From the NCBI GenBank assembly GCA_036971475.1, contig JBAIZL010000006.1, positions 97,204,293 to 97,268,292 of the forward strand: a stretch of DNA of 64,000 nucleotides. Reading direction: 5' to 3'. The position numbers and the translations under genes were made by a program. Under the pieces are notes generated by a model that did no database searches, had not been told where the DNA came from, and saw only the letters and a list, made by a program, of their open reading frames with translations. Position 1 is the first letter of the stretch, and the number at the start of each line of letters is the position of its first letter. Origin of the DNA: Prosapia bicincta. Lineage: Eukaryota > Arthropoda > Insecta > Hemiptera > Cercopidae. Below are positions 21,701 to 36,800 of this stretch, one piece after another.

Positions 21701-24700
21701 ATTTGGAGAATCATAATATAATTTGAAGCCTCTTGATTTTATATAAAACCATTTATATTATATAAATTATCACACAAAATCATTATCATACAAAATATAT
21801 TTGTATGTTAAAAAAACCTAGTATTGCTATATATACTGTTTTCAGCATCACTTTAGAAAAAGTAAAAAAAAAAAGTTTTTATGATTCTAACACTTATACT
21901 TTTAAGGAAATTTATCTTTAGCCAAATCTAAAGACAGTGCCTTTAAAGATACACTTTTTTACCAAATGTATACAATATTCTTTTAACATGTTAGCTGTCA
22001 TGGAATTTTAGACCAACTGTAACACGAAGTCTAAATTAGATTGTTTTTATGATTGTAATCTAGATTTAATGTCATCACTGAAAAAAAATTGAAATGTAAT
22101 TTATTGTAATAAATGAGACAATTTTAGATAAATTTGGAATTTTTAAAACATCTGCATCGAGAAAATCCAGTAACCTACTCACACTTTGTAATAAAACAAT
22201 GCAGACACTGAGGTTGGCATAAGTTATTAATATTTTGATGTTTTAAAGACAAACCATATAAGCTGTATTTCCTGGGTAATATATTTTAAAAAAATAACTT
22301 TTTATAATTAAATTTGAGACTTATGCCTTCAGAACAATTGAAGCATTTTCTTTACAGCATCATAATATGGATTAATAATTTTCTTGAGCAACAGAATATT
22401 ATTAAACACAATAAAAGCCAATAGCTACAATAAGGTTAATTTATTATCTATAAATCCACACCTTATCTAGATTTCTATTACTGAAAAGTAGTACCTCTGC
22501 AGATTGTCACCTGATACTCCAATTGGGGTTGATTTATAGCTAAATTAATTTTGTTATGGTTGTTGGGGTTTAATGTATTTAATTAATATACAATAGATGA
22601 TCAAATTTTAAGGCAAATGAAAATTACTTTAGAAATTATTTCAACGACTGTGGACATAGACCCAAATTTTAATTTATTTATAATTAACTGTTTGGAAATA
22701 TATGTAGTCTAAGATATTTTAAATAACTTCTGTTAATTTCTATTAAAACACAATTTAAAATGTTGAATTTTTATCATACTTAACATTATTTTAAAACATT
22801 TTCCTTGGTTACTATTTTACAGGAATAATTTTCCTTCTTAATTACAACCATTTTAAATAATTTATTTTTTTAACATGTCGTAAAAATGTTGTTGACATAC
22901 TTCATAACAATGATTTTGTTGTAAAGTGCTTATTTTTAGTTATTTTTTTAATGTAATAGTAGAAGGAAATGCATCACCTCAAGTTTTAAATTGGTAGCGA
23001 GTCGTGATTGTCTGATAGGGCAGATAAAGTTATGGCATGTTGCTCGAGACTTCCATGACGGCTAACATATTATTAATAATAAATTTACTATTATCCACAT
23101 ATATAATATTGGTAATGGTTAATCTTGTTACACTTAATTAACCTGACATGTTCATGTTAAAAGAGAACATTTATAACTTTGAAAACAATTCAACTAAAAA
23201 AATAATTTCAAAACAATGTATTAAAAATATTGGCTAATTTTTAAATTGAAAGGCCTCATGAATTGTACTATTTTGTTGGCATGATTTATTCATTGATAAT
23301 CTTTGTAATTTTATTTTTCCCCTCAATGCTTCAAACAAATAAACTAAAATCTGCTGAGCTTAAACTATGTAAAAGTAAAAAGCAGGTACAATTCACAGCT
23401 TTTTGACCAAATACATTTAGAAACCTCATTTTCAATGACTAACTAAAAAAATCACCAACTTATTTAGCAATGTTAACCTATCACCTGGATAATACTTCTG
23501 GTTTTGGCTATAAATAGTCACAACTAGAGATTACCTCCAAATGCATATCACATTCAATCACTTATTAAAATTGAGTAAATCAAATATCAGCAAGAGAAAT
23601 AAACCTGAAATATATTTTAGTATATTTCAGTAAACTTTAATACAGGAGCACAATAAAATATTTTTAATAGATGTTTGTAAGTGTACAGAATAAATTTTCA
23701 GTATATATTTTCATCATCAAAATCTAAACACGATTTAAAGGTTAAAATTTACAGAAATTTTTAATGATTTTATCCCTATTAATTCAACAATTTTGTATAT
23801 TTATTTCCTAAATAATTCAAAAGAATTTTCCACTTTTTTATAAAAATGTTTGCTCTTCAATGAATAATTATTTTTCAGATGAGTGTACATGTGCTAATTA
23901 ATCCTTTAAAATTATTATTAAATATATTTGACAGCTCAAAATACTAAAAAAAACAATCTTTGTTCATAAATCTTAAATACATAAAAACGCTCTACATATT
24001 AAAAAAAAACGTTTTTACTTAGTGGATATAATTATTTATGTTACAATCTTGTAATATTAGAATATTAATAATTTTCCTGCTTATTAAGCATTAATTTCTT
24101 TATTACTTAAGCATTTAGAGTTAAGTTGGCAATAATGTATACTTTACTTAAACAATTAAGATTTTTGTAAATGGAAAGGAATACATGCAGTTGAATCTTG
24201 GAATATTTCAAAATTAATTAACATATTTTATAACTGCAATATTTTCCCATAAATTTGTTCTGTTCTTTTAAATTCCATTCGATCAATTCTGTAGTGAATT
24301 TAACCTTGAGAGCCATTGATACATTTTAAAAAATCTAAGGGAATAAAACTTCTTCCTATTGAATATGCTTTGTATAATTGTTGCTATTATGTTTATTTCA
24401 CATGATAGATGCCTTATATGATCTACTTGCCAAAATCATTGATGTAACTGGCAAACAATAAGTCAGATACAGTGAAACCAATTCGCACTCTGTGTGTATG
24501 TAGACTTTGTGTCTAATAAATGATGACGCCCTTTCTAATTGAAATATTACTGTTTCTATTTTTATCAACCTTTACTACTTGGTTGAGGTAATAATGGGAA
24601 AAAAGTTAACTAAAAAGATGTAAATGTTTTGGCATAGGAACTGCACCTAGTGAAAGTTAATTCTGAAGGACTACCATAGTGAAAATTAATCATAAAAATA

Positions 24701-26059
24701 ATTATAAGCATTACGGACTGCCATAATAACATTGTCATACACGACTTCTGGACTGTGTTCTACACCAGTCAGCAGTGTTGGGCAAGGTATTTGACTTTTA
24801 TGAATCCTACATTTGTCTACATATTACTACATGGAATAGTAGGTAAAAGTTGCATCCCTTGGAATTCCATCAGACCTTCAAATAGTAAAAAGTCCAAACA
24901 AGTATCTAATCATCAACTCCCATTTTTAATAATTATTACGATTTTTAACATTGATTTTAAACATTGTTATTTGAAGACAATAATAATAAATATGCAAATA
25001 TTTCGCCTCTTTATAAGAGAAAATGGTAAAAATCAAGACAAAGAAAAAGAAAACTAATATGTCGTCAGAATGAAAAAAGCTTACACATTCTTTATAATGA
25101 AAAATATACTTGGAAATTTTATAAAAGCTGATACACACGTTTCCCAAATATAATGTTTATAACACAGCTAAAAAAAGAATATAAGGGGATAAACATTTTC
25201 AAGATCGGAAACAGCGTAATCTGCTAGACTTTTGAATAAAATGAAAATTTTCAGCAACAAATGGTCTAAGGAAATATCAGTATATTATATTTTTGAAGTG
25301 CTAAAGAAAAGTCAAAAGCCAAATAGCATACACATTTAAAAAATCTTATTCATTGAAAATAAAACATTTATTGAAAAAATTATTATTCATCGATGTTGTT
25401 TCATTTTTTATACATTATAAATTACAATTGCCTTCCGTATTATTTTTAGAAAGATTTAAAATACATTTATCCTGCGATTTTTTTAGTTCATCTTGAGAAC
25501 TTTGCAAGTATATTTGTTTATATATTATTATATGTAAATATTTTTAATATTTTTGAATATGTTCTCTAGAAACTTTTTAGCCCCTGAATGATACTAAAAT
25601 TTCAGATTATTTTCTATCTTTTTAATACAATTCACAGTTGTAAACAGATATTGTTTACTCAATTTTATAAGTTCCAAACTAAACCTGTTACGAAGTCACC
25701 AAAAAGGCAGAATAAAAAATTGAATTTGAATAACCTAAACATAATTATAGAGCAACATAGCTCTAGAGTGAAAATTTCTTCAATATTTAAAAAATAATTT
25801 ATTAATTAAGACCTCTGATGTAATTATGATTGCATAAATATGTATACATGAACGACATCATGATGATAACAAAAGCTAAATTCATACTTTTACTATATTT
25901 CCTTTATCCATTAATTTTATTTTTTCAAAAATATGCAAGATAATTAAAAAGTTCTTGAATTTTTTAGTCCATTACGTTACTTAAATTAATTACTTAAAAC
26001 AATAGTTTATCCGAACTTTAAATTTTGTAAATTTGTTAAAACTTACTGAGACAGAATGT

Positions 26060-26089
26060 TTTCGATTGCTATGTGGCGATCTTCATCAG
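26060..26089 (-). ncRNA. hammerhead-like motif, GATCGC family
   Basis: On the minus strand CTGATGA-A-GATCGC CACATA GCAATC-GAAAAC. The core is intact; one stem pair is C-A where the copy at 5,016 has C-G. Confidence 0.55.
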
Positions 26090-26509
26090 TGTCTTCTGTT
26101 TGGAGATGTCGGTACAAGCTGTGACGGTTTTAAAGGCAGGTTTTCGATAGTATCAAAGAGTATGTGTGATTTGTATTGTGTTTGTTTGTTTAATATGTTT
26201 GTACTTTGTGTTTTTGTATGTCTGTAAACTTCATATTCTTGTGTGTTGAGATATGATCCTTTTTTGTTGATGTGTAGGATTTCTAGGTTATGGTAAATAC
26301 ACAGACATTTACCATAACCTAGAAATCCTACACATCAACAAAAAAGGACATCTCAACACACAATATGAAATTGTTCAGACATAGAATAACACAAAGTACA
26401 AACACATTAAATGAACAACACAACATAAATCTCACATACTCTTTGATACTATCGAAAACCTGCCTTTTAAACCGTCACCACTTGACCCGACATCTCCAAG
26501 CAAAAGACA

Positions 26510-26539
26510 CCGATGAAGATCGCAACATAGCAATCGAAA
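26510..26539 (+). ncRNA. hammerhead-like motif with core U4 changed
   Basis: CCGATGA-A-GATCGC AACATA GCAATC-GAAAAT. The second core base is C instead of T, expected to abolish cleavage. It is the inverted partner of 26,060. Confidence 0.5.
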
Positions 26540-28245
26540 ATGTTCTGTCTCAGTAAGTTTTAACAAATGTACTAAATTCAAAGTTCAGATAGTCATAAAC
26601 TATTGTTTAAGTGATTAATTAAAAAGTATATTTATTTTCACATAAGTTTTAATCTAGTTAGGACTTATTTAGCAACATGAGTCTATGAGTCATTTGACTG
26701 TGTCCATTTATAAAAAAAAGGATTACTTAATCTCTTCAAATCCTATATACTACATAGAGATTAATCATTTCAAATTGTACATGAAACAATTTTTGGACTT
26801 GTAAGAATTTAACACTAGTTTAATACTCTATTACAGACATGGAATATATCAGATTTATCACGTAACTAAGATGTTGTCCGTGTTGGTAACAAAAATAAAA
26901 CCGAGCAGCTGAAATTTATACAAAAGTATTGACTTGACCAATTAAAATTTTGTTCTACATACTATGAGTGTTTATAAAAATTTCAATATTTACAAATCAA
27001 AATTAATTTAAAAACTTTGTTAAGAGATATTTTATAAGAAATTAATTAATATATGCGAATTACATGAAGCATTATAAGACACAACACATTTGTGTATCGG
27101 TGTTTTAGTATTCTTACTACTTGTGCTTCGAGACTGTATAATTATATGACCAGGGATTGGCAATACTAATATTTATGCAACCATTACTAGAAACTTTGTT
27201 AAAGTTATTTCCTTACAATAAATTACTTGTGTAATTTAAAAATTTGATCGCTTGCAAAAGAACAAAAAAACTACATAGTGCCTTATTTTGGTAACCCTTA
27301 CAACTATAACATGTATAAATTGCTGCCTGAAACACAATTAGTTTATAATAATTAATCTATAAATTCAAATAAAACATTACCAATTTATAATTACTTTTTT
27401 AAAAAGAAAAAAATCTTAATATTATATAAATATATGCTATAAACCTGCAACTCAAAACATGACAAACAATCATCTTGCTAAAACTTGACAACAAAACAAA
27501 ATGCCCACTTTGAAAATATACTTTTAATAAACCCATAAAATTAATAATAAAATAATCAATAATGAATTAATCTGTTGCTATAGTGACTCAAACTAAGTAC
27601 TTCGGAACACACTTTAGATGAAACATGCAGCACATAACCTCCATCTTGTTTGTGGGTGACAAGCAGGTACACCAAACAGCCCTGACATTTCTAATCAGGT
27701 ACAAACAGCAATTTTTAAATTACAAAATAACAACAATAAAGTAGAATTAATAATATATGTGAGTTGAATTGGTGTTCCCTGAATTTGGTTTTAAAACCCA
27801 CAAACACGATAAAGATCAACAATAAACAGAAATACTACACATATACATATTAGTCCAAAATACAAACATCACATTTATGCAATAAACTACCATTTATTCA
27901 ATGTGTATATGATTCAAATTTACAAAGTCTACACATTTAAAAATACCATATCAAAGTTTTTGGTAGTTTTTAGACATTAATAACACATTTTGTACTGATA
28001 ATTTTCTTAAAGCATGTTTCATCCTATAAAACACACAATTTAATAATATTTACAGTGTGTTCATTTGAAATACAATATAAAAATAATAGACTTCATTAAA
28101 ATATTTAGTTTCAGATAAAACTTAATAAAGGTATGCAAAATAAATTTGCACATACTGAAAACAACAACAAATATAGTAAAATAAAACAAAGTAATGTTTT
28201 GGATACAAAGTGCCTTATAAAATAATTAAACTGTTAGACCAGGTC

Positions 28246-28252
28246 GAGGTAG
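28246..28252 (-). promoter_or_regulatory. candidate let-7 seed site (7mer)
   Basis: The minus strand reads CTACCTC, complementary to let-7 bases 2-8. It sits in a GC-richer patch 9.4 kb past the chinmo stop, so it counts only if the transcript reaches this far. Confidence 0.25.
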
Positions 28253-31200
28253 AAGGAAAAACACACTGAGTGGACGGGCCCATTGCGGGGTGGAGGGATC
28301 TCACCCCATCTGTCACAAAGGTGTAAAACACCTTGGCAGAGTTTTGATCAAGTTTGAGCGACATTATATCACGGCTTAGCCGGTTTATAATTATGTGTCA
28401 ATGTTTGTGAGCACACTCCATTCTTACATCTTTTGTCTTGAAAGATCCTATAAATTTTTAATACATTTGTTTAGAATAAAATTTGACAAGAGCTGGAACC
28501 ACTTGAATTTAGTTTAACATTAAAATGACGTCTGTAGCAAAGGACAAAATCTTACCTCATGATACTAAATAGTCAATTTCTCAAATATCTCTAGATATGG
28601 TCTGGCATTACAGTCCAATTTATAGTTAAATTGGGGTCTAACAAAAAAAATCTATGGCAAAACAGACAATACACCCTTCTATTTTACAACTAAGCAGTGT
28701 AAAATATCACAGAGAAACTGTTAGTCCATGGAAGTCATTTTAAATTCAAAAAAATTGACTAAACTAATTCTCATTTAATTTCCTTTTAATTATAAACTAT
28801 GTTTTTAAATGTTGTAAGTCGAAACTTGTTAACATTTATTCAGAAGTTTTTAACAAAAAATATTTTTTAGAGAATGGCCTATTTGTCTTTTATTTCAAAA
28901 CAATTTGTTTTAATTAAATGTTCCTTTTTGGCATTCGTTCTTTTATTTATTAATCCCTAGTGTAAAATTCCAGTAATAAAAAATGAACAATTCATATCAA
29001 AAGGTAACAGTAATAATTACCCCTCACAAACAATAATCTGACCTGATTAAAAATTTCTTTAATAATTTTTATCAGCTTGTAAATGAGGAATAATTTAATG
29101 GCCATCAAATGCAATGTTATTAAAATTGTTCAAGTCACAGATGGAGTGTACTCTTCCTATAGTACTATACACAACACACGCTCACACATTTACCGACATT
29201 CATTACTTCTTGCATACTACATTATACAACAATTCTTGTACTGAGTTCACATTTAAAAACATGGAATTTTTTTAATAATTTTATATTATTTAAGTTTTTT
29301 TTATAATTTTTTCCTTTTTTCCTCTCTCTTTTTCACGCCATATTTTTTATCATTAATTCCACCAACAAATAAATAAAAATAACACTCATTATACAACTCT
29401 CCGATACACTGTGGCTATCAAATAGAGAAAGCTAAAAGAAAATGTTGACTAAGATGTGCATGAATAGCATAATATGCATATAGTACAAGTGTTAACAACA
29501 GTACAAGTGCATCAACCAGCGCCTGTCCAACTCTACTGGTATACCCATACCCAAAGGCATTTATTCCCCACCTCCCTCCCCTACATGACATCTAGGTTAG
29601 AGATTGAAAAAAACATGCTAAACTTAAATTTTTATATATACATTAGTATTTATATGGCAAATCACCACAATGATTAACAATTAACCTAAAGAACACAAAA
29701 TTTTATGTCTAAACCCAAAACTTGGATATTTATTACAAATTTTCAAGATATATTTTGCACTTCTACATTATGGGTTCTTTCTATAAAACCCATTGAAAAT
29801 TGTTCTGTTATTATCAGTTTTGTTCTTATGAATAGAAATTATTAATTTCAAGAATTTATGAAGCTGAATTTCTAAATGAAGTTATAAATGATGAAATTAT
29901 ACTTTGAAGGAACATAAATTATCCATTTGCTTAGATACATCATCTTTAGTTATTAATGTGAATTATTTTGATATTGTTTATGTAGAATATTTTGTTTGAA
30001 GAATGATTGTATTTTTTGAAGAACAGTTTAACTAAAAAATTAGAAAATAGAAACATTAGTAAAGAGAGAAAAAAAGAGGACACTTTAGCATTAGAGAAGA
30101 TTAATTGCTGAAAAGGCAAAATATAAGAAAGTTTAACGAACATTACACAAAAAAGATGCTTTTCACATATAGTGTACTAGAAAGTAATTATAGATATAAA
30201 GAAAGGAGACTATTGCAAACCAAAATATTCCACACGAGGTTCTAGAATTATTTTACTATCATTGGAAACTTTTACAAAAATTCTAATCTAGTTTACTCAC
30301 TAATACGTGAAAACAGAGGAAATGACTATGATTTCTGTGTTATTCTTGCTATGGATAGTGATGAATTGTTAGATAATATTGTAGCAGGGATGAATATCTG
30401 ATTCAAAAAAACTGCCTTAGCAATAATCCAAAAAGTTGCACCATTAAAGTTCTCTGAAAAAGCAAACAAAATTAGATCGGCTGTTTAAAAGATCATGCCT
30501 CAAAAATATTCTTGAACAGTTAAAGAGTCCTCCTTTAGATTTGTTTCACTGATACTCTGAGGCAAGATCTGGCAGTCTGTAGAGCAGACCTCAATATAAC
30601 TGGAAAAGTTTGATCCTGAAAAGTGCTCAAGTAAAAATTATTAAGAAACTACAACAAATTGGAAAATTTATAGTTGTTGATTTTACGATGAACTAACCAA
30701 ATATCAACAATGGAAAGATATCTACTGTGATTCAACAAATAGTTATTTTAATGGAGACCAAAAGGGAAAAGTAATATTGTAATTCTTATTTCTTGTTTAA
30801 AAGATTTTCAAATTAAAAACAGTTCTCGAACCAACAAAACTGGTTCCCATATTTTAAGCTCTAAAGTCTTTGTTTTTCCAGATATTAACAGCTAAGTAAC
30901 ATGAATCAAAATATATATAAAAACAAATTCAGCATGTTTCTTAAGCTCCAAATTATAGCCCCAGACTTTCATCTCAATAATAATTATAAAAGACACTATT
31001 TCAACATAACAAATTGTGTTTATATACCTTAGGAAAATATAGCCTACTATTGAAAAGTATATTATTTATTATATAAAAATGTCTGTACATTATTAGCTAT
31101 AAAAAACAAATATGTAAATATGTTTAAATCTGCATAGTAATTAAAAAATGTAAAAAAATCTATAACTGTATGATAAATAAAGGATTTATAAAATACTGGA

Positions 31201-33424
31201 AACATTTAACTGTCTGTGAATATTATTTATATATACATATATATAAATATGTACACACATTTGTACATTTGTTCACAACTCCAACGACCGTGTTATAATC
31301 AGTCTTCTCAATGGTAGAAGGAATTGTCAGCAAAGTTACAAAAGTTTATTGAAGAAATAAATAGCAATTGAATCATCATTAATCAATAAAATACCATCAT
31401 ATATAACGGTTTGCAAAATGATAACAAAACCCTACTTGAAATCAACACCTCTAACCATGAGTAATAAACTAAACGATTTTAGTTAATAAAAACCCAATAC
31501 CACAAAACGTTATATAATAAACTGGAGCCTTATCCATACTTTAGTTACGCTGGATAACAAACGTCTACTTTAAAAACGTATTGCAGAAATTTCCTTAAAG
31601 GCAAAGTACAAATGCAAAATACGTTTCAGAGCTAATTTTTATTATTGATCAAACTCCTGTTTACTATATGAAAAGCTTTAAAATGTGCCTAAAACATGTA
31701 TATTAAAGAAATGTAAGATTAGTCTTAAAGCAGCAACAATGTATTATGTAAAAGGTAACACTGATTTAACATATACCTGCTGATCTATATAATCATTTAA
31801 ACCTAATAATACTTATACGACTTGTATACAAAATACTTAAATAAATGAAGATCTGGAGAAAAAATAGTAAGTCAGCAACATAAATCGGAAAACTATAAAA
31901 CAAAACACTGTAGACATGGGAGTCAAGTACTCTCGTTTCCTCCCTTAAACAGGAGACGAGGGAGACGTTTGCAGCCCTTTACAGACATATCAAAACAGAC
32001 AACTGTTTGAAACAGCTGAAAAGGGCTCAAAACTCACTGAAATGAATGTTTAAGAGAGAAAACAAAAGAACATTTGACTTATATATTAAAGGGGTTTTTA
32101 TTTATATAGTATTGTTATTGTGAAGGACACAAATACTAAATAAAAGAAAAGGCCGAATTGAGAAACAGCAATTTTATAAATATTTGGAAGGGGGATTCCA
32201 AATCACCAACTTTGATTTTATGACCAAAATTTAAAATAAAGACAAAAATATTTGTCAACTTTTCTAAGTAGAAATACTTTATTCAATGTTGGTGAAGAAA
32301 GATTGAGCAATTATCAAAATATTGAATTGTAAAATAATGAGGTAAACCTCTTAATACAGTAAAATTTGGCCCAAACGTACAATAAGACAAAACCTTACAG
32401 CTTTGTAACTTATACAGTTAGACTTTGACATCAATTTTTTATTTCTTATCATAAAATATGTATTTTTCGATTTATTTAAAAAGACTGGAAAACTAAATTA
32501 TTAAATAACAGCATAAAAACAGGATTTGATCTTTTAGTTATTTTAAAAATTACTTAGTAGTGAGCTAGCTATTTAACGACTAAATTTTCACTTTTATTAA
32601 AATTCAAATCCAACAGTTTACATTTATTATTATATTTACGTCAATATTGTCCAAGGATAATTAAGTAGGCTCATTATAATCAAGTTGGATTAAAATTTGT
32701 CAATGTAATCGTAAAAAAATTGTTAATCCTAAACCTGTTACAAAAAAACTATCAATAATTTTGCACAATCAAAAATTCTGTACAACCCTCCCCCCCCCCC
32801 AAAAAAAACCAGTAATTGTTAAGTAAGTCAATGGTTGAGGGCCACTACTGAAAATCTATTAAACATAGAATATCTGTTAATGAATCAATCAATAACTTTA
32901 GAAAATGGCTAGGCCATTGCAAGATGACACCATGCTTACAACCCAAAAAGAAATGAATTTTTAATAAACTTTGTTAAACATGTTGATTTCAAGGGTATAA
33001 AATTAAACATTTAAAAAAATTCCAATATTCTACAAATCATAAAATTGTGAAAATATGCTATTTACAAGTGTTAATAAAAAAACAAATTGTACATGTTATA
33101 TCATCCTTAGAACTATTATTTTAACAATGATGAGTATAAAATTATTTACAAACAGTATTATAAAGAAGAAAAACAGGCGAGTATTGCATTATGCCCAATT
33201 AAAAACATAATACATAGTATTTGATTCTCGATGCTGTACCTTCAACCATATAAGTACACCAGTAGAAATTTTATATGAAAATTAAATTACATTTACGAGA
33301 AAGAGGGACTCTCGTCAGCAAAACTTGGACCCCATAGATACGCACACACATAACAACTATAATATAATAATATTATTGTACAGCTACAATAATAGATACG
33401 GCTATAAACGTGAACTTTTATAAT

Positions 33425-33432
33425 TGAGGTAG
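33425..33432 (-). promoter_or_regulatory. candidate let-7 8-mer site
   Basis: The minus strand reads CTACCTCA, a full 8-mer let-7 seed site, 4.3 kb after the chinmo stop. Confidence 0.45.
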
Positions 33433-33610
33433 CAAACGGTTGGTCAACAATAATATAAATATATTGAATCTGAATATATTTTCAGAGAATCAATTCAGGC
33501 TTGTAAAATTGTTTGAAAACTTAAAAAAATCTATTGCGCACAAAAAACTTACCTCAATAAGAAGGTAAGTATAAATACTAACAAAAATCTATCAATAATA
33601 CAGTAAAAAT

Positions 33611-33618
33611 TGAGGTAG
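33611..33618 (-). promoter_or_regulatory. candidate let-7 8-mer site
   Basis: A second CTACCTCA on the minus strand, 186 bp from the first. Two 8-mers this close are unlikely by chance in AT-rich DNA. Confidence 0.45.
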
Positions 33619-33863
33619 GTTCATTTGTACTATGCTAATTATAAAGTGCTTTGTGTGTTCGTTATCAAAAGCTCATACACACTTCCAATACTTAAGACTA
33701 TTACATTAAACACTAATTTTAATACTAATATAAGCAATGGCTATAAGGAAATGAAGTGAAGGGTTATGAGGCAGTTTTGTACTTTCGTTCACAACGCATG
33801 GATATGCGCCTAATTTTATTTGCTTAGTTGGCAGTGAGAAATATAATACAAAAGAAAATAGAA

Positions 33864-33870
33864 TCCCTGA
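33864..33870 (-). promoter_or_regulatory. candidate miR-125 seed site
   Basis: The minus strand reads TCAGGGA, a 7-mer match to miR-125 (bases 2-7 plus A), 250 bp from the let-7 pair. miR-125 is co-transcribed with let-7 in insects. Confidence 0.3.
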
Positions 33871-36800
33871 TATATTTACCTGAGTAAGGTATATTTTGGC
33901 AGTAAACATGATTTGAGTTTTCCAAGCTGGAATGTTGGAATGGGAGAACAATGAAGGAAGCGGATGAAAAGGCTAAGAATAAATATAATACATAATACAC
34001 TAATTATTATAGAAGCTTCAAAAGAAATGCTGAATGAGAGTACCTCTTTCAGATTATATTAAACGTTTACACCACAAAACACTCAGCTAACACAAATCAG
34101 ACGAAGAAAAAACACTGTACTTGTTGGTTACCCGTTTTTACAAAATATTTTTTTTAGTGAAACGTAGCTTAAAACATCAAAATATCTTATTTAATTATGT
34201 GATGATGTAAAAGACTAAAATCTGCTTTTTGACAGTTATATCTTTCACCTTACTTTTCTTCTCCATTAGTAAATCATATTTGTCTTAAATTTTAAAACTT
34301 AGGTTAGTTACATTAATTTTTAAAAAAATCCTCATTCCCAAAACCAATATAGAAACCAATTTTTAAAACCAATGGGATTGTTAAAAGAAACTTTTATTTT
34401 TATAAGAATACACGGCTGGAGAAATCAGTAAAACTCCCATTATATGATATTTATTAAAACTATTTAATAGATAAATTTCACTGTAAATAAAGAAAAACAT
34501 TCAGTTAACAACAAGTGCAGAAACTCGGTTAAATAAAGACACTTGTGGGATTGTACTGAGGAATCTTCAACAAAAATGGCTAGAACTTGCATGTAATAAA
34601 TCTATTTATATTTACCCGTTTGTTATGATATATCAAATGACTCGCAGTTTTAACGATAGATGAATATCTTACTTCTTAAAATGTCTTACATTATACAAAT
34701 TAATTTTAAAAAACATAACATTCTATTATTACTTTTTGACATAGATTACTTATTCATGAGTCAAATAAAAGCAACAAATACTTCTGAAAAATATTCATGT
34801 AAATTAAATCAATGTATTATTTACTCTTTAAAAAGGACACCACGGCAAACCAATCACACTTTTTTAATAAAAATTGTAAAATGCAATAAAACATTACCTT
34901 TTAAAATCCAGTTTGATTATTCAGCAAGATAAATCTTTTCGTAATTTAAATTGGCTTAAATAATTTAAACGTTTTTAATTTAGTTTTAAAAACTATACTT
35001 TAATGTTAATTTGTAGTATTGCATGTTTTAAAATTTTTATGTAAAAAAGTCAAAAGAGAAACCAAATTTCAAAACTTGAAATTGCTGTTACCATAAATAC
35101 TCATGTCTTACCATTTAAAATTTAAAATTAACCCACATGCTTTCTTATAGTTTAATGTATTAATTTTATTTTACTTACGAAAGTAACATTCTAAAAGTTC
35201 CCTCAACACAATTGGTGAAACAAAACAAAAATTTAGGTGTTGAGTTTAGATACCTTTTATTTACCCTATGTAAACACAAGAACTATATATTGTCTTTATC
35301 AGAGGAAAATAAACTATCTAAATAAATACCTATCTTCAAATTTAATCCATTGGCCTACTACTTTCTCCAGGCACTCCAATGCATAGAAAATTTAATAATT
35401 TATTAAACTTTTTTTATTTAAAGTCAGATTGTTATAAACCTTAGTTTGGGTTGTTAAAAACATTCTAAAGTAAAATGAAATTGTTATTGTTCACAATTGT
35501 AAACATAAATAATTGTTAAAGTTTAAACTAATGGTTTTTTAGTATTCAAATTTTGTTATCCTCTAATTCAAATGGTTCATTATAAAAATAATTGTTGTCG
35601 TGACATTTTAGCTTACAAGAAGATATATAATCAACTTTAGCCGATTGTTTACCCCTTGTGAATAAAATTCTTTAGAATATAAATTTCAAGTAAAAGTTTT
35701 TAGCTAATGCCTAAAAAAACCATATGGCTAAATGAATTATAATGTTGCCAGCCCCAAAATACATAATAAACATAAGCTAATTTACATCTGTTATAAATAC
35801 AAAAACCTTTCACTTAAGTATTCCACCTCGGCCTGCCAACTTATATCATGAACAAAACTATCCTCATCTGTTATCAAAAAATAATTTACCAAAAAACTGT
35901 CAGTTACACTTAAATAAATCTTACAAAGACTATTATACATATGATTTCACTAGTGCGTAAGTATCTTGCGAAGGCCGCATACTGTACTACTGCTTGTATA
36001 AGCTGTCAACACTCGGTCATTTTGTTCTACGGCCTAAATGTTATTACTTACCATCCAAACTGTGAAGTGTTGCCAGATAAACAAATTAGCATTAAGTTTA
36101 TTATTTGTACTACAAAGAATTCTGGAAAAAAACTAGAAAGAATAAGAAATCAGCAAACTACAAAGTAGGCCAATGGGTTAATGTAACATGCTTAACTAGT
36201 ACTACATACAACTATACAAATATTGTATAAAAAAGTGACTTATGTTACATGTACTTATAATTACATGTATCTTAAATTTTTTTTTTTTTTTATATCTTGG
36301 GAGCGGGTTTAAACTGCCCGAAGCACCGGTATCTTAAATTAGTTTATTTTTGTCTGGTGATAGTGGTTGAAATATTATTGTGAATTTAAGAAATTTAAAC
36401 TTGAAATTTGTTTTTTAACCACTATTGGTAAAAAAGTTGAGCATTTATAAATTTTAAAACACATTGTAAAAATATTTGTTACTTTAAAATGTACTTCATG
36501 AAAAACCTATGTCTAATTAGTAAGAATGTAAGATTTTCAACCATCATTTAAAATCTGTTATGTCAATAAATAAAATAAAAAATTATCTTAATAAAAGTTT
36601 TAACAAAAAATAATATACAACAGTAACAATATAACAACAGTATATGAGAATATGATGGCACACAAGTTCCAACCATTTATTTAAAACCTGATAATATTTC
36701 TTATTAACATTAACATAAAGTAGCTATATTACTATGTGGTATAATGATTTGTACACTGTATCTACCTGAGAATGACAAGAGCTGTTACTTTCAACCATTT

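Larger units (their letters stand above)
25985..26632. repeat. large PLE foldback, ~315-bp arms
   Basis: The left arm starts TTAATTACTTAAAACAATAG and the right arm ends in its near-complement. The arms meet at ATTTCTAGGTTATGGTAAAT and its inverse around 26,280-26,330. Each arm holds one hammerhead-like core: minus 26,060-26,089 and plus 26,510-26,539. Confidence 0.85.

Noticed and set aside
35941..36168. 75-codon plus-strand ORF in the gene-free stretch
   Set aside because: No homology that I recognise, no splice context and length expected by chance.
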